Assembly: GCF_009193295.2 (NCBI RefSeq)
Contig: NZ_CP059973.1
Coordinates: forward strand, 744,001 to 808,000
From: Bacteroides luhongzhouii
GTDB taxonomy: Bacteria; Bacteroidota; Bacteroidia; Bacteroidales; Bacteroidaceae
Length of the DNA stretch: 64,000 bases
Reading direction: 5' to 3'
The position numbers and the translations under genes were made by a program. Shown piece by piece: positions 1 through 8,227 of the stretch. Position 1 is the first letter of the stretch; the number at the start of each line of letters is the position of its first letter. The notes beneath the pieces were generated by a model. That model saw nothing but the letters and a program-made list of their open reading frames with translations, was not told where the DNA came from and did no database searches.

Positions 1-1294
1 GCAGCATCAGGTTAGTCACCCGATAGTTATAATGTGCGCTGATATAATTGTTTTGAGCTTCACTCATCTGCATTTCATCTTGCAGCACTTCCGTCATGGA
101 AGCGATGCCTTCCCGGTAACGGTCGGAAGTGACTGCGTACACATCTTCGGCAAGCAAGTAGTTATCCTTCTGTTTCTTAAAGTTACGCTGATTGTTCATC
201 AGGTCGTTCACAGCATTCAGATATTGAGTTTGCAAATTCTTCCGGGCATCTTCCCATGCCAGTCTTCTGTTCTCTATATCAATCATCGCCTTTTTTATTT
301 TATAGGTTTTATCCAGTCCGTCAAAAATCGGAATACGCAAGGTTAGCCCCACCCCATAGGAACGAAACCATTGATTGGACGGACCGGAGTGGAACCAATG
401 ATAACCCTTATCCGTATATGCAGCATATCGCCAACTGCCTGTCAGACTAAGAGAAGGGATATATCCATTAGTAATGATCTTCTTTTGTCGTTCCGCCAGT
501 TGCACTTGCGATTGTGAGAGTTGAAGTTCATAGATGTTTTCCGACAAGCCGGTCAGGGCTACCGTAGTAATGCTATCGGCATTTACCGGTGTCAGTGCGA
601 TTTCCTTTTCAGCCGGATAATCCATAATGTATTTCAGCATATTCAATTGCTGTTTCATCATGGCTTGTGCATTATCATATTGCACCTTCAGATTTTCCAA
701 ATTGATATTGACTCTTTTCAGATCGACTTCCATAGACATTCCGTTATCAAAGAAAGCCTGTGTAATATCTCTCAATTCTTCCAAACGAGTGATATTTGCT
801 TTTATCAGCATGATTTGTTCAGCTGTGACCTGTCCGAGATAATACATCTTACTGATTTGAAGAATAACATCTTCCCTGGCTTTTCCATAAGACAGACGAC
901 TGATTTCTTCCATCACTTTAGCTATGGACATAGAAGTATAAAGAGTCTGATTGAAAAGCGGCATCTGCATTTCCAGCCCTGCATTAGCAGAATGTTGCAA
1001 TGTTTTCGTTATATTATAGGGAACTCCGTAAGATGAACCGTCTGTGACTGACACCGGAGGATCAAAATTGTTATTATAACCGGCCATCGCATTAATTTGC
1101 GGCAACAGCTTCGAACGGTTTTCAGATACGCCATATTTACTTTTCTGTATTTCTTTACGTTTCCCTTCTAACGACAAGTTATTGTCAATACCAATACGGA
1201 GACAATCCTCTAATGTCAGAATCTCTACCTCCTGTGTGTTCCCGTTTAACACGAACAAGAAAAAAAAGGAAAAAATGAATAGTAGTCTTTTCAT
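1..1294 (-). CDS. TolC-family outer membrane efflux protein, C-terminal part outside window
   Basis: The reading frame is open from an ATG at 1292-1294 to the left edge, so the last part of the protein is missing. Translation starts MKRLLFIFSFFFLFVLNG, a clear Sec signal peptide, followed by LTLEDCLRIGIDNNLSLEG, the typical opening of an outer membrane efflux protein (OEP) repeat. Further in are the long helical, Gln/Asn-rich stretches and the second OEP repeat (LAERQKKIITNGYIPSLSL, then LRIPIFDGL). The family forms the trimeric outer membrane duct of RND, ABC or HlyD-type export systems. In Bacteroides it is usually the first or last gene of an operon with a HlyD-like adaptor and a pump; those genes would lie to the left of this window. 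The substrate cannot be inferred. It is transcribed divergently from the gene at 1880. Confidence 0.9.
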   Translation of the reverse strand, partial: MKRLLFIFSFFFLFVLNGNTQEVEILTLEDCLRIGIDNNLSLEGKRKEIQKSKYGVSENRSKLLPQINAMAGYNNNFDPPVSVTDGSSYGVPYNITKTLQHSANAGLEMQMPLFNQTLYTSMSIAKVMEEISRLSYGKAREDVILQISKMYYLGQVTAEQIMLIKANITRLEELRDITQAFFDNGMSMEVDLKRVNINLENLKVQYDNAQAMMKQQLNMLKYIMDYPAEKEIALTPVNADSITTVALTGLSENIYELQLSQSQVQLAERQKKIITNGYIPSLSLTGSWRYAAYTDKGYHWFHSGPSNQWFRSYGVGLTLRIPIFDGLDKTYKIKKAMIDIENRRLAWEDARKNLQTQYLNAVNDLMNNQRNFKKQKDNYLLAEDVYAVTSDRYREGIASMTEVLQDEMQMSEAQNNYISAHYNYRVTNLML

Positions 1295-1318
1295 AACATA
1301 ATGCTCTATTATTGGCTA

Positions 1319-1326
1319 CAAATTTA
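1319..1326 (-). promoter_or_regulatory. candidate -7 box for the TolC-type gene
   Basis: The minus strand reads TAAATTTG, matching the Bacteroides -7 consensus TAnnTTTG, 25 bases before the ATG. No good -33 TTG lies at the usual 19-21 bp spacing, so support is partial. Confidence 0.35.
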
Positions 1327-1543
1327 GTAGCTTACAGCATAATAAGACTATCCACAAACTATTTGTTTATATTCATATTTTCCTTTTTCAACGAAGAAAC
1401 AATAAACAACCACTCCCATAGATAAAAACGTAAATCCTCTTTTAATCTATCATCTGCATCTATCACCTATCACCACCTAAAACCTGTGATATGCTCATCG
1501 CAGAAAGAAGCGCCAACAAGAGGCTATTTCAGTTTCATACTTG

Positions 1544-1712
1544 GAAACTTTAGTTTCTATGGCTTGGCACTTTAGTTTCCTCAGTGCGAAACTATAGTTT
1601 CTCTAGTGATGAAACTAAAGTTTCACAACTAGGAAACTAAGGTTTCTCACTGGGGAAACACTTGTTTCAAGCCTTGAAACGATTAGTTTCCCTATACGAA
1701 ACGACTTGTCTC
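1544..1712. repeat. array of eight imperfect palindromes, 22-bp period
   Basis: Eight copies of a 14-15 bp imperfect palindrome with consensus GAAACTnnAGTTTC start at 1544, 1566, 1588, 1611, 1633, 1655, 1676 and 1698. Start-to-start spacing is 21-23 bp, mostly 22. Examples are GAAACTTTAGTTTC (1544), GAAACTATAGTTTC (1588), GAAACTAAAGTTTC (1611) and GAAACACTTGTTTC (1655). A half copy, AGTTTC, lies at 1531-1536. The linkers of about 8 bp are not conserved. The array fills the middle of the 585-bp non-coding gap (1295-1879) between divergent genes. Two helical turns per copy suggests binding sites on one face of the DNA. No gene is visible in the rest of the gap. Confidence 0.9.
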
Positions 1713-1840
1713 CCTACATACAACTTCTATTCATCCCAAGGCATAATAATATAAAGCCATAGGACGAAGAAAAGTCAGGCTGTTGATAGACAAATCTCCG
1801 TCCTTAGTCGATTTTATTTTTATCTATTCCAATATCTGCC

Positions 1841-1848
1841 TAGTTTTG
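1841..1848 (+). promoter_or_regulatory. candidate -7 box for the DUF4890-type gene
   Basis: TAGTTTTG matches TAnnTTTG, 31 bases before the ATG at 1880. No clear -33 TTG is present at 19-21 bp upstream. The palindrome array ends about 130 bp upstream of this box. Confidence 0.4.
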
Positions 1849-1879
1849 AAGTATTAAAACCAATAAAAGCATAAGAAAG

Positions 1880-2476
1880 ATGAGAAAAGACATGAAACTG
1901 ATAGGATTGATAGCCTGCTTACTGTGTTGCGCAGGTTTTGCCAATGCACAAGAAGCCAATAAAACGCAAGAAAGGCGGCAACAAGAAAAGCGTCTTCCAC
2001 GCGAAGTTCTGAATCCGGAAAAGGTAGCAACCCAGATGACAGACCAAATGAACAAGTCACTTCAACTGACAGATAAACAATATAAAAAAATATATAAGTT
2101 AAACTTGAAAGAGCAGAAAGCATTCTTCAAGGCTATGCAAAATTCGGGTGACCAACGTCCGCCAATGGGAGAAGGGCCTGGCATGCGGGGAGGACGTCCG
2201 CCAATGGGCGGAGGTCAACCACCCATGATGGGAGAAAGTGGTTTCCCAGGCAGAATGGGAGGCGGTCCGATGATGCGCAGAGATACCAATTCTGCCGACT
2301 CACTAAAGAAAGCCGCAGAAGCCAAAGAGAAGAAAATAAAAAAGATTCTAACAAAAGAGCAGTATGAGAAATGGCAGGCTGAACAAAGTGCCGCGCGAAA
2401 AAAAGCTTCTCAAAGAAGAATGCATAAAGAGATTCATTCCGACGAAAACCCGGATTTTGAACAGAAAAGTCTATAA
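1880..2476 (+). CDS. small exported DUF4890/Spy-like protein with Gly/Pro/Met-rich middle
   Basis: A 198-residue protein with a signal peptide (hydrophobic LIGLIACLLCCAGFANA, cleavage near residue 24). The N-terminal half has LQLTDKQYKKIYKLNLKEQ and the C-terminal half KIKKILTKEQYEKWQ, the paired LT-x-x-Q-type helices seen in Spy/CpxP-like periplasmic proteins and in the Bacteroidetes DUF4890 family. Between them, residues about 92-133 are a low-complexity stretch of Gly, Pro, Arg and eight Met residues. A downstream in-frame ATG at 1892 is an alternative start. Function is unknown; periplasmic chaperone or stress sensor is inferred from the fold family only. It is followed by a strong hairpin and faces away from a TolC-type gene across the palindrome array. 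Confidence 0.8.
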   Translation: MRKDMKLIGLIACLLCCAGFANAQEANKTQERRQQEKRLPREVLNPEKVATQMTDQMNKSLQLTDKQYKKIYKLNLKEQKAFFKAMQNSGDQRPPMGEGPGMRGGRPPMGGGQPPMMGESGFPGRMGGGPMMRRDTNSADSLKKAAEAKEKKIKKILTKEQYEKWQAEQSAARKKASQRRMHKEIHSDENPDFEQKSL

Positions 2477-2544
2477 ATATCACACTTTATATGTTTCTAT
2501 GAACAGCGTTTGTTTTTCATAATTTTTTAGTGAATGCAAAGTAA

Positions 2545-2580
2545 CGGCTCTCTTCGTGATGAAGAGAGCCGCCCTTATTT
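2545..2580 (+). terminator. rho-independent terminator after the DUF4890-type gene
   Basis: An 11-bp perfect stem (CGGCTCTCTTC at 2545-2555, its complement at 2561-2571) with a 5-base loop is followed by CCCTTATTT. It lies 68 bp after the stop at 2476 and before the convergent gene ending at 2624, so it may also stop transcription from the other side. Confidence 0.75.
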
Positions 2581-2623
2581 AATAACCTTATGATATATAC
2601 AATAGGTTTATATGCTATTTCAT

Positions 2624-5137
2624 TCAAGACTTCTTCACTATCCTGTTCCGCTGCATCCATGCAAGGACCATAACCCCGATCAGCAACAAAGCCAGCGCTG
2701 CATAAGCAATACTTTCTGTAACCTGTATGCTTTGCGGATCAAACCACATTTCGATGGTATGTTCCCCTGCCGGTACATTTATCGCACGTAAGATATAATC
2801 TGCACGGGCAATATCAACGGGCTGACCGTCAATAGTCGCCTGCCATCCCGGATAATATATTTCGGAGAAAACAACAACTCCATCTTTAGGAGTGGAAGCT
2901 TTATAAACCAGACGATTCGGCTCGTAACTAGTCAATCGGATGGTAGATAGAGAATCTTTATATCCTTCTGTCACACCTTTCAATTGTTCTTTAAACTTCA
3001 CATCCACTACGGCTGTTTCCGTTGGAAGAATATCATTCAAAGCATCAATTTCTTCATTTGCATTATTTACATACTGCACCTTATCAACAAACCACGCATT
3101 ACCATATGCATAAGGATTTACCACAGGAACAGCCTGCCCCTGCTCTCCGGCAGGGAAAATGAAGTATTTTGTATTCAGCATATTCAGTACACGGAATTTG
3201 GAAGCGTCTACACTGTCCATCTGTCCACCGGCAGTAGCCACCGCCTGATAGGTCTCCTGCATTTCGGGCACGATATGATGATCTATCATTTCCTGATAGC
3301 GACGGAGCTTCGCTGCATGATAGCCACCGACACTTTTATGCCAGTATGCTGTATTGTTTTCATTAAACGTATTACCGGGAAAGCCTATAAAGTTCAACAC
3401 ACGATAATTTAAAGTAGTATCCTGAAGGATCATCTCATCCGCCTGTGTTTTAACAAACGCTTCCGTCTGCTTGGATTTTGGCACAAACTGTTCGTCGTTC
3501 AAATAGCGTTTATTGACACTCCACATATCTACCAAACACAAAAGCGCAATGCCGGCCAGTGTGAAAGAAGCTTTCAACTTCCGCCGTTGATAGAGGAATA
3601 AAAGCACACAACCTATCACGATAATCAAGAAGCTACGCCATGCATCCGAAGCGATAATAGCTTCACGCATTTCAGTCAGGTTTGTCACAAACGGAGTCAA
3701 ATGTTCGGCTGGAAGTGCTTGTTTCAAAGCAGCCATCTCTTGTGTCGTAATAAAACTGGAGAAAAAAGTACCCGGAGCAACGGCTAAAATCAACGCAACA
3801 CCGGCAGTCAGTACCAAAGTGGCAATCACCCCTCCGCGGTTCTCTTTCAACTTCAGAGTATCCGGTTTGCTCAAAATCTCTTTCAAGGCAAAAATCGCCA
3901 ACAAAGGAATGGTAAATTCAGCAATCACCAAGATGGAAGATACGGCACGGAACTTATTGTACATCGGGACGTAATCAATAAAGAAGTCCGTCAATCCCAT
4001 GAAATTCTTTCCCCATGAAAGCAGAATCGAGAAGATAGTAGCTCCCAGCAATGCCCATTTCAGAGGACCTTTCACAATGAAACAGCCCAATACGAACAGG
4101 AACATCACAAATGCCCCGACATATACAGGACCGGCTGTCCACGGTTGCTCACCGAAATATTGCGGCAACTGCGAATAAATACCGCTATACATTGGATTGG
4201 CCTTTGCCATAGCAACTTCGCTTTGCGACATCGTAGACCCCGATCCTCCTCCTTTTACGTTCGGAACCAGCAACGTCAATGTCTCGCCGATACCATAACT
4301 CCAGTTGGTTATGTAGTCACGGTCCAACCCGCTACTTGTCTGGCTGGCCGCAGCGCCCTCCTGCTTCAATTCGCTCTTGCCGCGCATCGTCTCCTTACTA
4401 TATTCATAAGTATGATACAGATTGGAGATATTGATGCAAACTCCTACCACGGCAGCCAATGCCAAAATTGCGCTGGCCTTGAAGAAATGGGGCAGTTCTT
4501 TCTTTTTATAAGCATCTTCAAAGTACGCTCCCACGAAAAACAGGATCACAAACATGAAATAATAGCTCATCTGAATGTGATTCGACTGAATCTGAAGGGC
4601 GATAAACAGCGCCGTAATAATTCCGCCCAACAAGTATTTCTTCCGGTAAGCCAGAACGACACCCGCAATCGTAGGTGGAATATAAGCCAACGTCACAAAC
4701 TTCCAAATGTGCCCTGCCGGTATCAGAATGAAGAAATAGGAAGAAAATGCCCACATCACTCCGCCCAATCCTGCCAGCCAGGCCGATATACCAAAGGCCC
4801 GCAAGAGAATATAGAATCCCAGCATCATAATAAAAGTCAGCACTACATAATCCGGGAGAAAGAGGCGATAAACCTTCTCCACCCCTTTCAGGGATGTTGT
4901 CGAGTCGTAACTCGGAGACATCTGATAGGTAGGCATACCTCCAAAAATCGAATTCGTCCAGCGCGTACGTTCTCCGGTACGTTCGAGATACTCTTTCGAT
5001 TCTTGTCCCGCGCCGACTCCGGCAGCCGTGTCATGCTGAAACAAGATACGACCTTCAATATCAGCCGGAAAAAAATAGGCGAAAGAAAGAATGATAAAAG
5101 CCAGAATGGCTATTAAGTCGGGAAGAAACTTTTTCAT
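2624..5137 (-). CDS. YfhO-family polytopic membrane protein
   Basis: An 837-residue protein with about a dozen hydrophobic segments through residues 1-540, a soluble region at about 560-800, and a last membrane helix near 808-828 (IAYAALALLLIGVMVLAWM). The opening (one helix, then a large loop with ILFQHDTAAGVGAGQESKEY and FGGMPTYQMSP) and the C-terminal extracytoplasmic domain with YYPGWQATIDGQP are typical of the YfhO family. In Firmicutes members have been linked to sugar modification of cell-surface polymers and resemble GT-C glycosyltransferases. In Bacteroides the substrate is unknown. It lies downstream of ahcY in the same direction, but the 151-bp spacer holds a long inverted repeat, so co-transcription is uncertain. 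Confidence 0.8.
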   Translation of the reverse strand: MKKFLPDLIAILAFIILSFAYFFPADIEGRILFQHDTAAGVGAGQESKEYLERTGERTRWTNSIFGGMPTYQMSPSYDSTTSLKGVEKVYRLFLPDYVVLTFIMMLGFYILLRAFGISAWLAGLGGVMWAFSSYFFILIPAGHIWKFVTLAYIPPTIAGVVLAYRKKYLLGGIITALFIALQIQSNHIQMSYYFMFVILFFVGAYFEDAYKKKELPHFFKASAILALAAVVGVCINISNLYHTYEYSKETMRGKSELKQEGAAASQTSSGLDRDYITNWSYGIGETLTLLVPNVKGGGSGSTMSQSEVAMAKANPMYSGIYSQLPQYFGEQPWTAGPVYVGAFVMFLFVLGCFIVKGPLKWALLGATIFSILLSWGKNFMGLTDFFIDYVPMYNKFRAVSSILVIAEFTIPLLAIFALKEILSKPDTLKLKENRGGVIATLVLTAGVALILAVAPGTFFSSFITTQEMAALKQALPAEHLTPFVTNLTEMREAIIASDAWRSFLIIVIGCVLLFLYQRRKLKASFTLAGIALLCLVDMWSVNKRYLNDEQFVPKSKQTEAFVKTQADEMILQDTTLNYRVLNFIGFPGNTFNENNTAYWHKSVGGYHAAKLRRYQEMIDHHIVPEMQETYQAVATAGGQMDSVDASKFRVLNMLNTKYFIFPAGEQGQAVPVVNPYAYGNAWFVDKVQYVNNANEEIDALNDILPTETAVVDVKFKEQLKGVTEGYKDSLSTIRLTSYEPNRLVYKASTPKDGVVVFSEIYYPGWQATIDGQPVDIARADYILRAINVPAGEHTIEMWFDPQSIQVTESIAYAALALLLIGVMVLAWMQRNRIVKKS

Positions 5138-5147
5138 TTACAATGAC

Positions 5148-5272
5148 ACGATTTACTATTTACGATTGAAGTTTGAATATAAAATAAATTACGATCTGAC
5201 AATCTAACATTTACAATTGATAACGGTAGAATACCGATCTCCCACATTTATCAATCGTAAATAGAAAATCGT
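5148..5272. repeat. long inverted repeat filling the ahcY-yfhO spacer
   Basis: A 22-bp arm at 5148-5169 is repeated in inverted orientation at 5251-5272 with one mismatch. The arms carry the motif ATTTACGATT and are separated by 81 bp. Weaker similarity extends outward from both arms by about 12 bp. The element begins 16 bp after the ahcY stop and ends 10 bp before the YfhO start codon, so it occupies nearly the whole spacer. Confidence 0.75.
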
Positions 5273-5288
5273 CAAATCGTAAATCTAA

Positions 5289-6707
5289 TTAGTATCTATA
5301 ATGATCTGCTTTATAAGGTCCGTCCACTGACACACCAATATAAGCTGCCTGTTCAGGAGTCAACTTAGTCAGTTTCACGCCGATCTTTTCAAGATGCAGG
5401 CGGGCAACTTCTTCGTCCAGATGCTTCGGCAAGCGATATACATTGATATCATATTTCTTGTTGAACAGCTCTATCTGCGCCAATGTCTGATTGGTGAATG
5501 AATTACTCATCACAAATGACGGATGGCCGGTTGCACATCCCAGATTTACCAAACGACCGTCAGCAAGCAGAATGATGCTGTGACCATCCGGGAAATAATA
5601 ACGGTCTACTTGTGGTTTGATGTTCACACATTTGATGCCCGGATAATGTTTCAAGGCTTCCACCTGAATTTCATTATCGAAGTGACCGATGTTGCAAACG
5701 ATAGACTGATCTTTCATTTTCTCCATGTGGTCGATACGGATAATATCGATATTACCTGTGGTAGTCACGAAAATGTTACCTTCCATGCAAGCTTCTTCCA
5801 TAGTCACCACTTCAAAGCCTTCCATGGCAGCCTGCAATGCACAGATCGGGTCTACTTCCGTCACGAGTACCCGCGCTCCGTAAGAACGCATAGAATGAGA
5901 ACAGCCTTTACCCACATCACCATAACCACATACTACCACCACTTTTCCGGCAATCATCACATCCGTTGCACGCTTGATACCGTCAGCCAGCGATTCGCGA
6001 CAGCCATACAGATTGTCAAACTTAGATTTTGTGACCGAATCATTCACATTGAATGCCGGGAACAACAGCTTGCCTTCTTCCTGCATCTGATACAAACGAT
6101 GTACGCCTGTCGTAGTTTCTTCAGACACACCACGCACTTCTTCCGCTACACGATGCCAGCGAGTACTGTCTTCCGCCAATACTTTCTTCAAGATTGCATT
6201 CAGTTCTATTTCGTCCTCTGCATGTACTTCTTTATCCAATACGGCAGCATTATTCTCCGCATCATAACCTACGTGAATCATCATCGTAGCGTCACCGCCA
6301 TCATCTACAATCACATTCGGCCCTTTACCACCGGCAAAGTTCAATGCCTGCAATGTACACCACCAGTAATCAGCAAGAGTCTCCCCCTTCCATGCAAACA
6401 CAGGCACACCCGCAGCAGCTATTGCAGCAGCAGCATGATCCTGCGTTGAATATATATTACAAGAGCACCAACGTACTTCAGCTCCTAAAGCCACTAATGT
6501 TTCAATCAGCACAGCCGTCTGAATGGTCATGTGCAACGATCCCATAATGCGGGCACCTTTTAACGGTTTGGATTCTCCATACTTTTCGCGAAGAGCCATC
6601 AGGCCGGGCATTTCTTTTTCTGCCAAATCGATTTCCTTGCGTCCGAAATCAGCAAGTGTAATATCTGCCACCTTATAGGGCAGAGTAGAGAATAATTCTG
6701 TAGACAT
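5289..6707 (-). CDS. ahcY: adenosylhomocysteinase
   Basis: S-adenosylhomocysteine hydrolase, which splits the methyl-transfer by-product SAH into adenosine and homocysteine in the cytosol. Visible hallmarks are the substrate region [20 protein letters not shown], the NAD-binding glycine loop [12 protein letters not shown] (about residue 260) and the C-terminal [11 protein letters not shown], whose Lys and Tyr reach into the neighbouring subunit's NAD site. The 472 residues from the ATG at 6705-6707 ([16 protein letters not shown]) match the long bacterial form. An ATG four codons upstream (6719) is possible but adds only residues MIYN. A good promoter lies just upstream. The homocysteine product feeds the methyl cycle. 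Confidence 0.97.
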   Translation of the reverse strand: MSTELFSTLPYKVADITLADFGRKEIDLAEKEMPGLMALREKYGESKPLKGARIMGSLHMTIQTAVLIETLVALGAEVRWCSCNIYSTQDHAAAAIAAAGVPVFAWKGETLADYWWCTLQALNFAGGKGPNVIVDDGGDATMMIHVGYDAENNAAVLDKEVHAEDEIELNAILKKVLAEDSTRWHRVAEEVRGVSEETTTGVHRLYQMQEEGKLLFPAFNVNDSVTKSKFDNLYGCRESLADGIKRATDVMIAGKVVVVCGYGDVGKGCSHSMRSYGARVLVTEVDPICALQAAMEGFEVVTMEEACMEGNIFVTTTGNIDIIRIDHMEKMKDQSIVCNIGHFDNEIQVEALKHYPGIKCVNIKPQVDRYYFPDGHSIILLADGRLVNLGCATGHPSFVMSNSFTNQTLAQIELFNKKYDINVYRLPKHLDEEVARLHLEKIGVKLTKLTPEQAAYIGVSVDGPYKADHYRY

Positions 6708-6735
6708 ATTGTAAATCATTTATATATAATTGGTG

Positions 6736-6767
6736 CAAAGATAGAACATTCTGATTAGTAGGGCAAA
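6736..6767 (-). promoter_or_regulatory. Bacteroides-type promoter of ahcY
   Basis: On the minus strand, TTTG (6764-6767) is followed after 20 bp by TATCTTTG (6736-6743), a full match to the -33/-7 consensus with correct spacing. It ends about 28 bp before the chosen ahcY start. Confidence 0.7.
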
Positions 6768-6830
6768 AGCTATCCGTTTTTTTTATGTTATAATAACTTG
6801 GGAGGCAATCCGCGTCTCAGAATATTGTCT

Positions 6831-6838
6831 TATATTTG
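6831..6838 (+). promoter_or_regulatory. candidate -7 box of the histidine kinase gene
   Basis: TATATTTG matches TAnnTTTG 31 bases before the ATG at 6870. A -33 TTG is not obvious at the right distance. Confidence 0.45.
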
Positions 6839-6869
6839 CAACAGATGAAACAATTTCTACAACATTCTA

Positions 6870-8081
6870 ATGAATAACAATAAATCTTCTATGAGACATT
6901 ACGAGAGCAAAACGAAGGAGGAACTTTTAGAAATAATCGAACAATTAGAGGAGAAGATTGATTTTCTTTCCTCTCATTCTTCGCCTCCCTCCCAAAAACG
7001 TTTTCGCGATAAATATAGCACCCGGATATTGGATGCCCTCCCCGATATGCTCACCGTCTTCGACCATGATGCCAATATTATAGAGCTTGCTTCTTCACCA
7101 GCTACCAACCACGTAGAAGGTATCAATGCCAGTAATATCACCACCACTAACGTAAAAGATATCCTGCCGGAAGAAGCTTATGAAAGCGTCCGCAAGAATA
7201 TGGATAAAGTGATCCTCACGGGAGAAAGCTCCACAGCCAGACATGACCTGATGTTGGACGGTGTTTTACATCACTACGAAAACCGCATCTTTCCTTTGGA
7301 TAATGAATATCTGTTATGTATGTGCCGTGATATATCCCAACAATGGGAGGCAGAACAGACGAACGCGCAACAACAGAAAGAGCTGAAGGCCGCCAGAGTC
7401 AAGGCAGAAGAATCGGACCGGCTGAAATCTGCCTTTCTTGCAAACATGAGCCATGAAATACGCACTCCGCTCAATGCGATTGTCGGATTCTCCAAACTAA
7501 TCACTAACGCAACATCTACGGAAGAGAAAAATCAATATGCGGAAATCATCGAACGCAATTCGGAAATGTTACTGAATCTATTCAACGATATTCTGGATCT
7601 GGCCTCACTGGAGGCCGACTCTTTAAAATTCAACATCCGTCCGATCAAGTTAACAGATATCTGTTTGCAACTGGAGCAACAGTTTTGCCACAAGACGCAA
7701 AACGGAGTCAAACTTATTTTAGATGATGTAGATGCGGACATGTATGCCTCCGGTGACTGGAATCGTATTATACAAATCATAAGTAACTTACTTAGTAACG
7801 CCACGAAGTTTACCCCCAAAGGAGAAATTCATTTCGGGTATCGGGAAAAAGAGGATTTTGTAGAGTTCTACGTGAAAGATAGCGGCATCGGTATTCCGGC
7901 AGAAAGAGTTGCCACTATTTTCCGCCGCTTTGGAAAGGTCAACGATTTTGTTCAGGGAACCGGGTTGGGACTGACTCTTTGCAGAATGTTAGTAGAAAAA
8001 ATGGGAGGACGTATCTGGCTGCGCTCCCAGGAGGGGCAGGGAAGCAGGTTTTATTTCACTCTCCCTTTGATTCGCCAATGA
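6870..8081 (+). CDS. soluble PAS-domain sensor histidine kinase
   Basis: A 403-residue protein with no signal peptide or membrane helix. In order: a coiled coil near residues 14-36, a PAS-like domain at about 50-155 (ILDALPDMLTVFDHDANII), a short linker helix, a HisKA domain with the phospho-acceptor His195 (SHEIRTPLNAIVGFSKLI), and a HATPase domain with the N box (ISNLLSNATKFTPKGEI), G1 box (VKDSGIGIP) and G2 region (GTGLGLTLCRMLV). There is no receiver domain, so it should phosphorylate a separate response regulator, which is not in this window. Signal and target are unknown. It is a monocistronic unit that converges with the protease gene, with a hairpin between. The start could also be the ATG at codon 8. 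Confidence 0.92.
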   Translation: MNNNKSSMRHYESKTKEELLEIIEQLEEKIDFLSSHSSPPSQKRFRDKYSTRILDALPDMLTVFDHDANIIELASSPATNHVEGINASNITTTNVKDILPEEAYESVRKNMDKVILTGESSTARHDLMLDGVLHHYENRIFPLDNEYLLCMCRDISQQWEAEQTNAQQQKELKAARVKAEESDRLKSAFLANMSHEIRTPLNAIVGFSKLITNATSTEEKNQYAEIIERNSEMLLNLFNDILDLASLEADSLKFNIRPIKLTDICLQLEQQFCHKTQNGVKLILDDVDADMYASGDWNRIIQIISNLLSNATKFTPKGEIHFGYREKEDFVEFYVKDSGIGIPAERVATIFRRFGKVNDFVQGTGLGLTLCRMLVEKMGGRIWLRSQEGQGSRFYFTLPLIRQ

Positions 8082-8157
8082 ATATGTCAGTTTGAGAATA
8101 TAAATGACTGTATCCGAGGATGACACTTATATGACTATTTACAATTAGATACAGATA

Positions 8158-8204
8158 ATACAGAAAACGCGGCCTGCCGATGACAAAGCCGCGTTTTCTG
8201 TATT
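8158..8204. terminator. bidirectional terminator between convergent genes
   Basis: A perfect 14-bp stem (ACAGAAAACGCGGC at 8160-8173, complement at 8188-8201) separates the plus-strand kinase gene (stop 8081) from the minus-strand protease gene (stop 8228). The A-rich and T-rich flanks of the stem fit termination in both directions. Confidence 0.8.
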
Positions 8205-8227
8205 ATCTATATTTGAAAAATATTTCT

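Noticed and set aside
1544..1712. CRISPR array
   Set aside because: The repeats are 14-15 bp, palindromic and degenerate, with linkers of about 8 bp; no cas genes are near.
4145..5116. 323-codon plus-strand frame opposite the YfhO gene
   Set aside because: Antisense shadow of a well-supported membrane protein; composition rich in Arg, His and Ser with no domain.
5523..6449. 308-codon plus-strand frame opposite ahcY
   Set aside because: Shadow of a highly conserved gene; no signal or family.
6708..6869. SAH-type riboswitch before ahcY
   Set aside because: The promoter leaves a leader of about 20 bases, too short for an aptamer.
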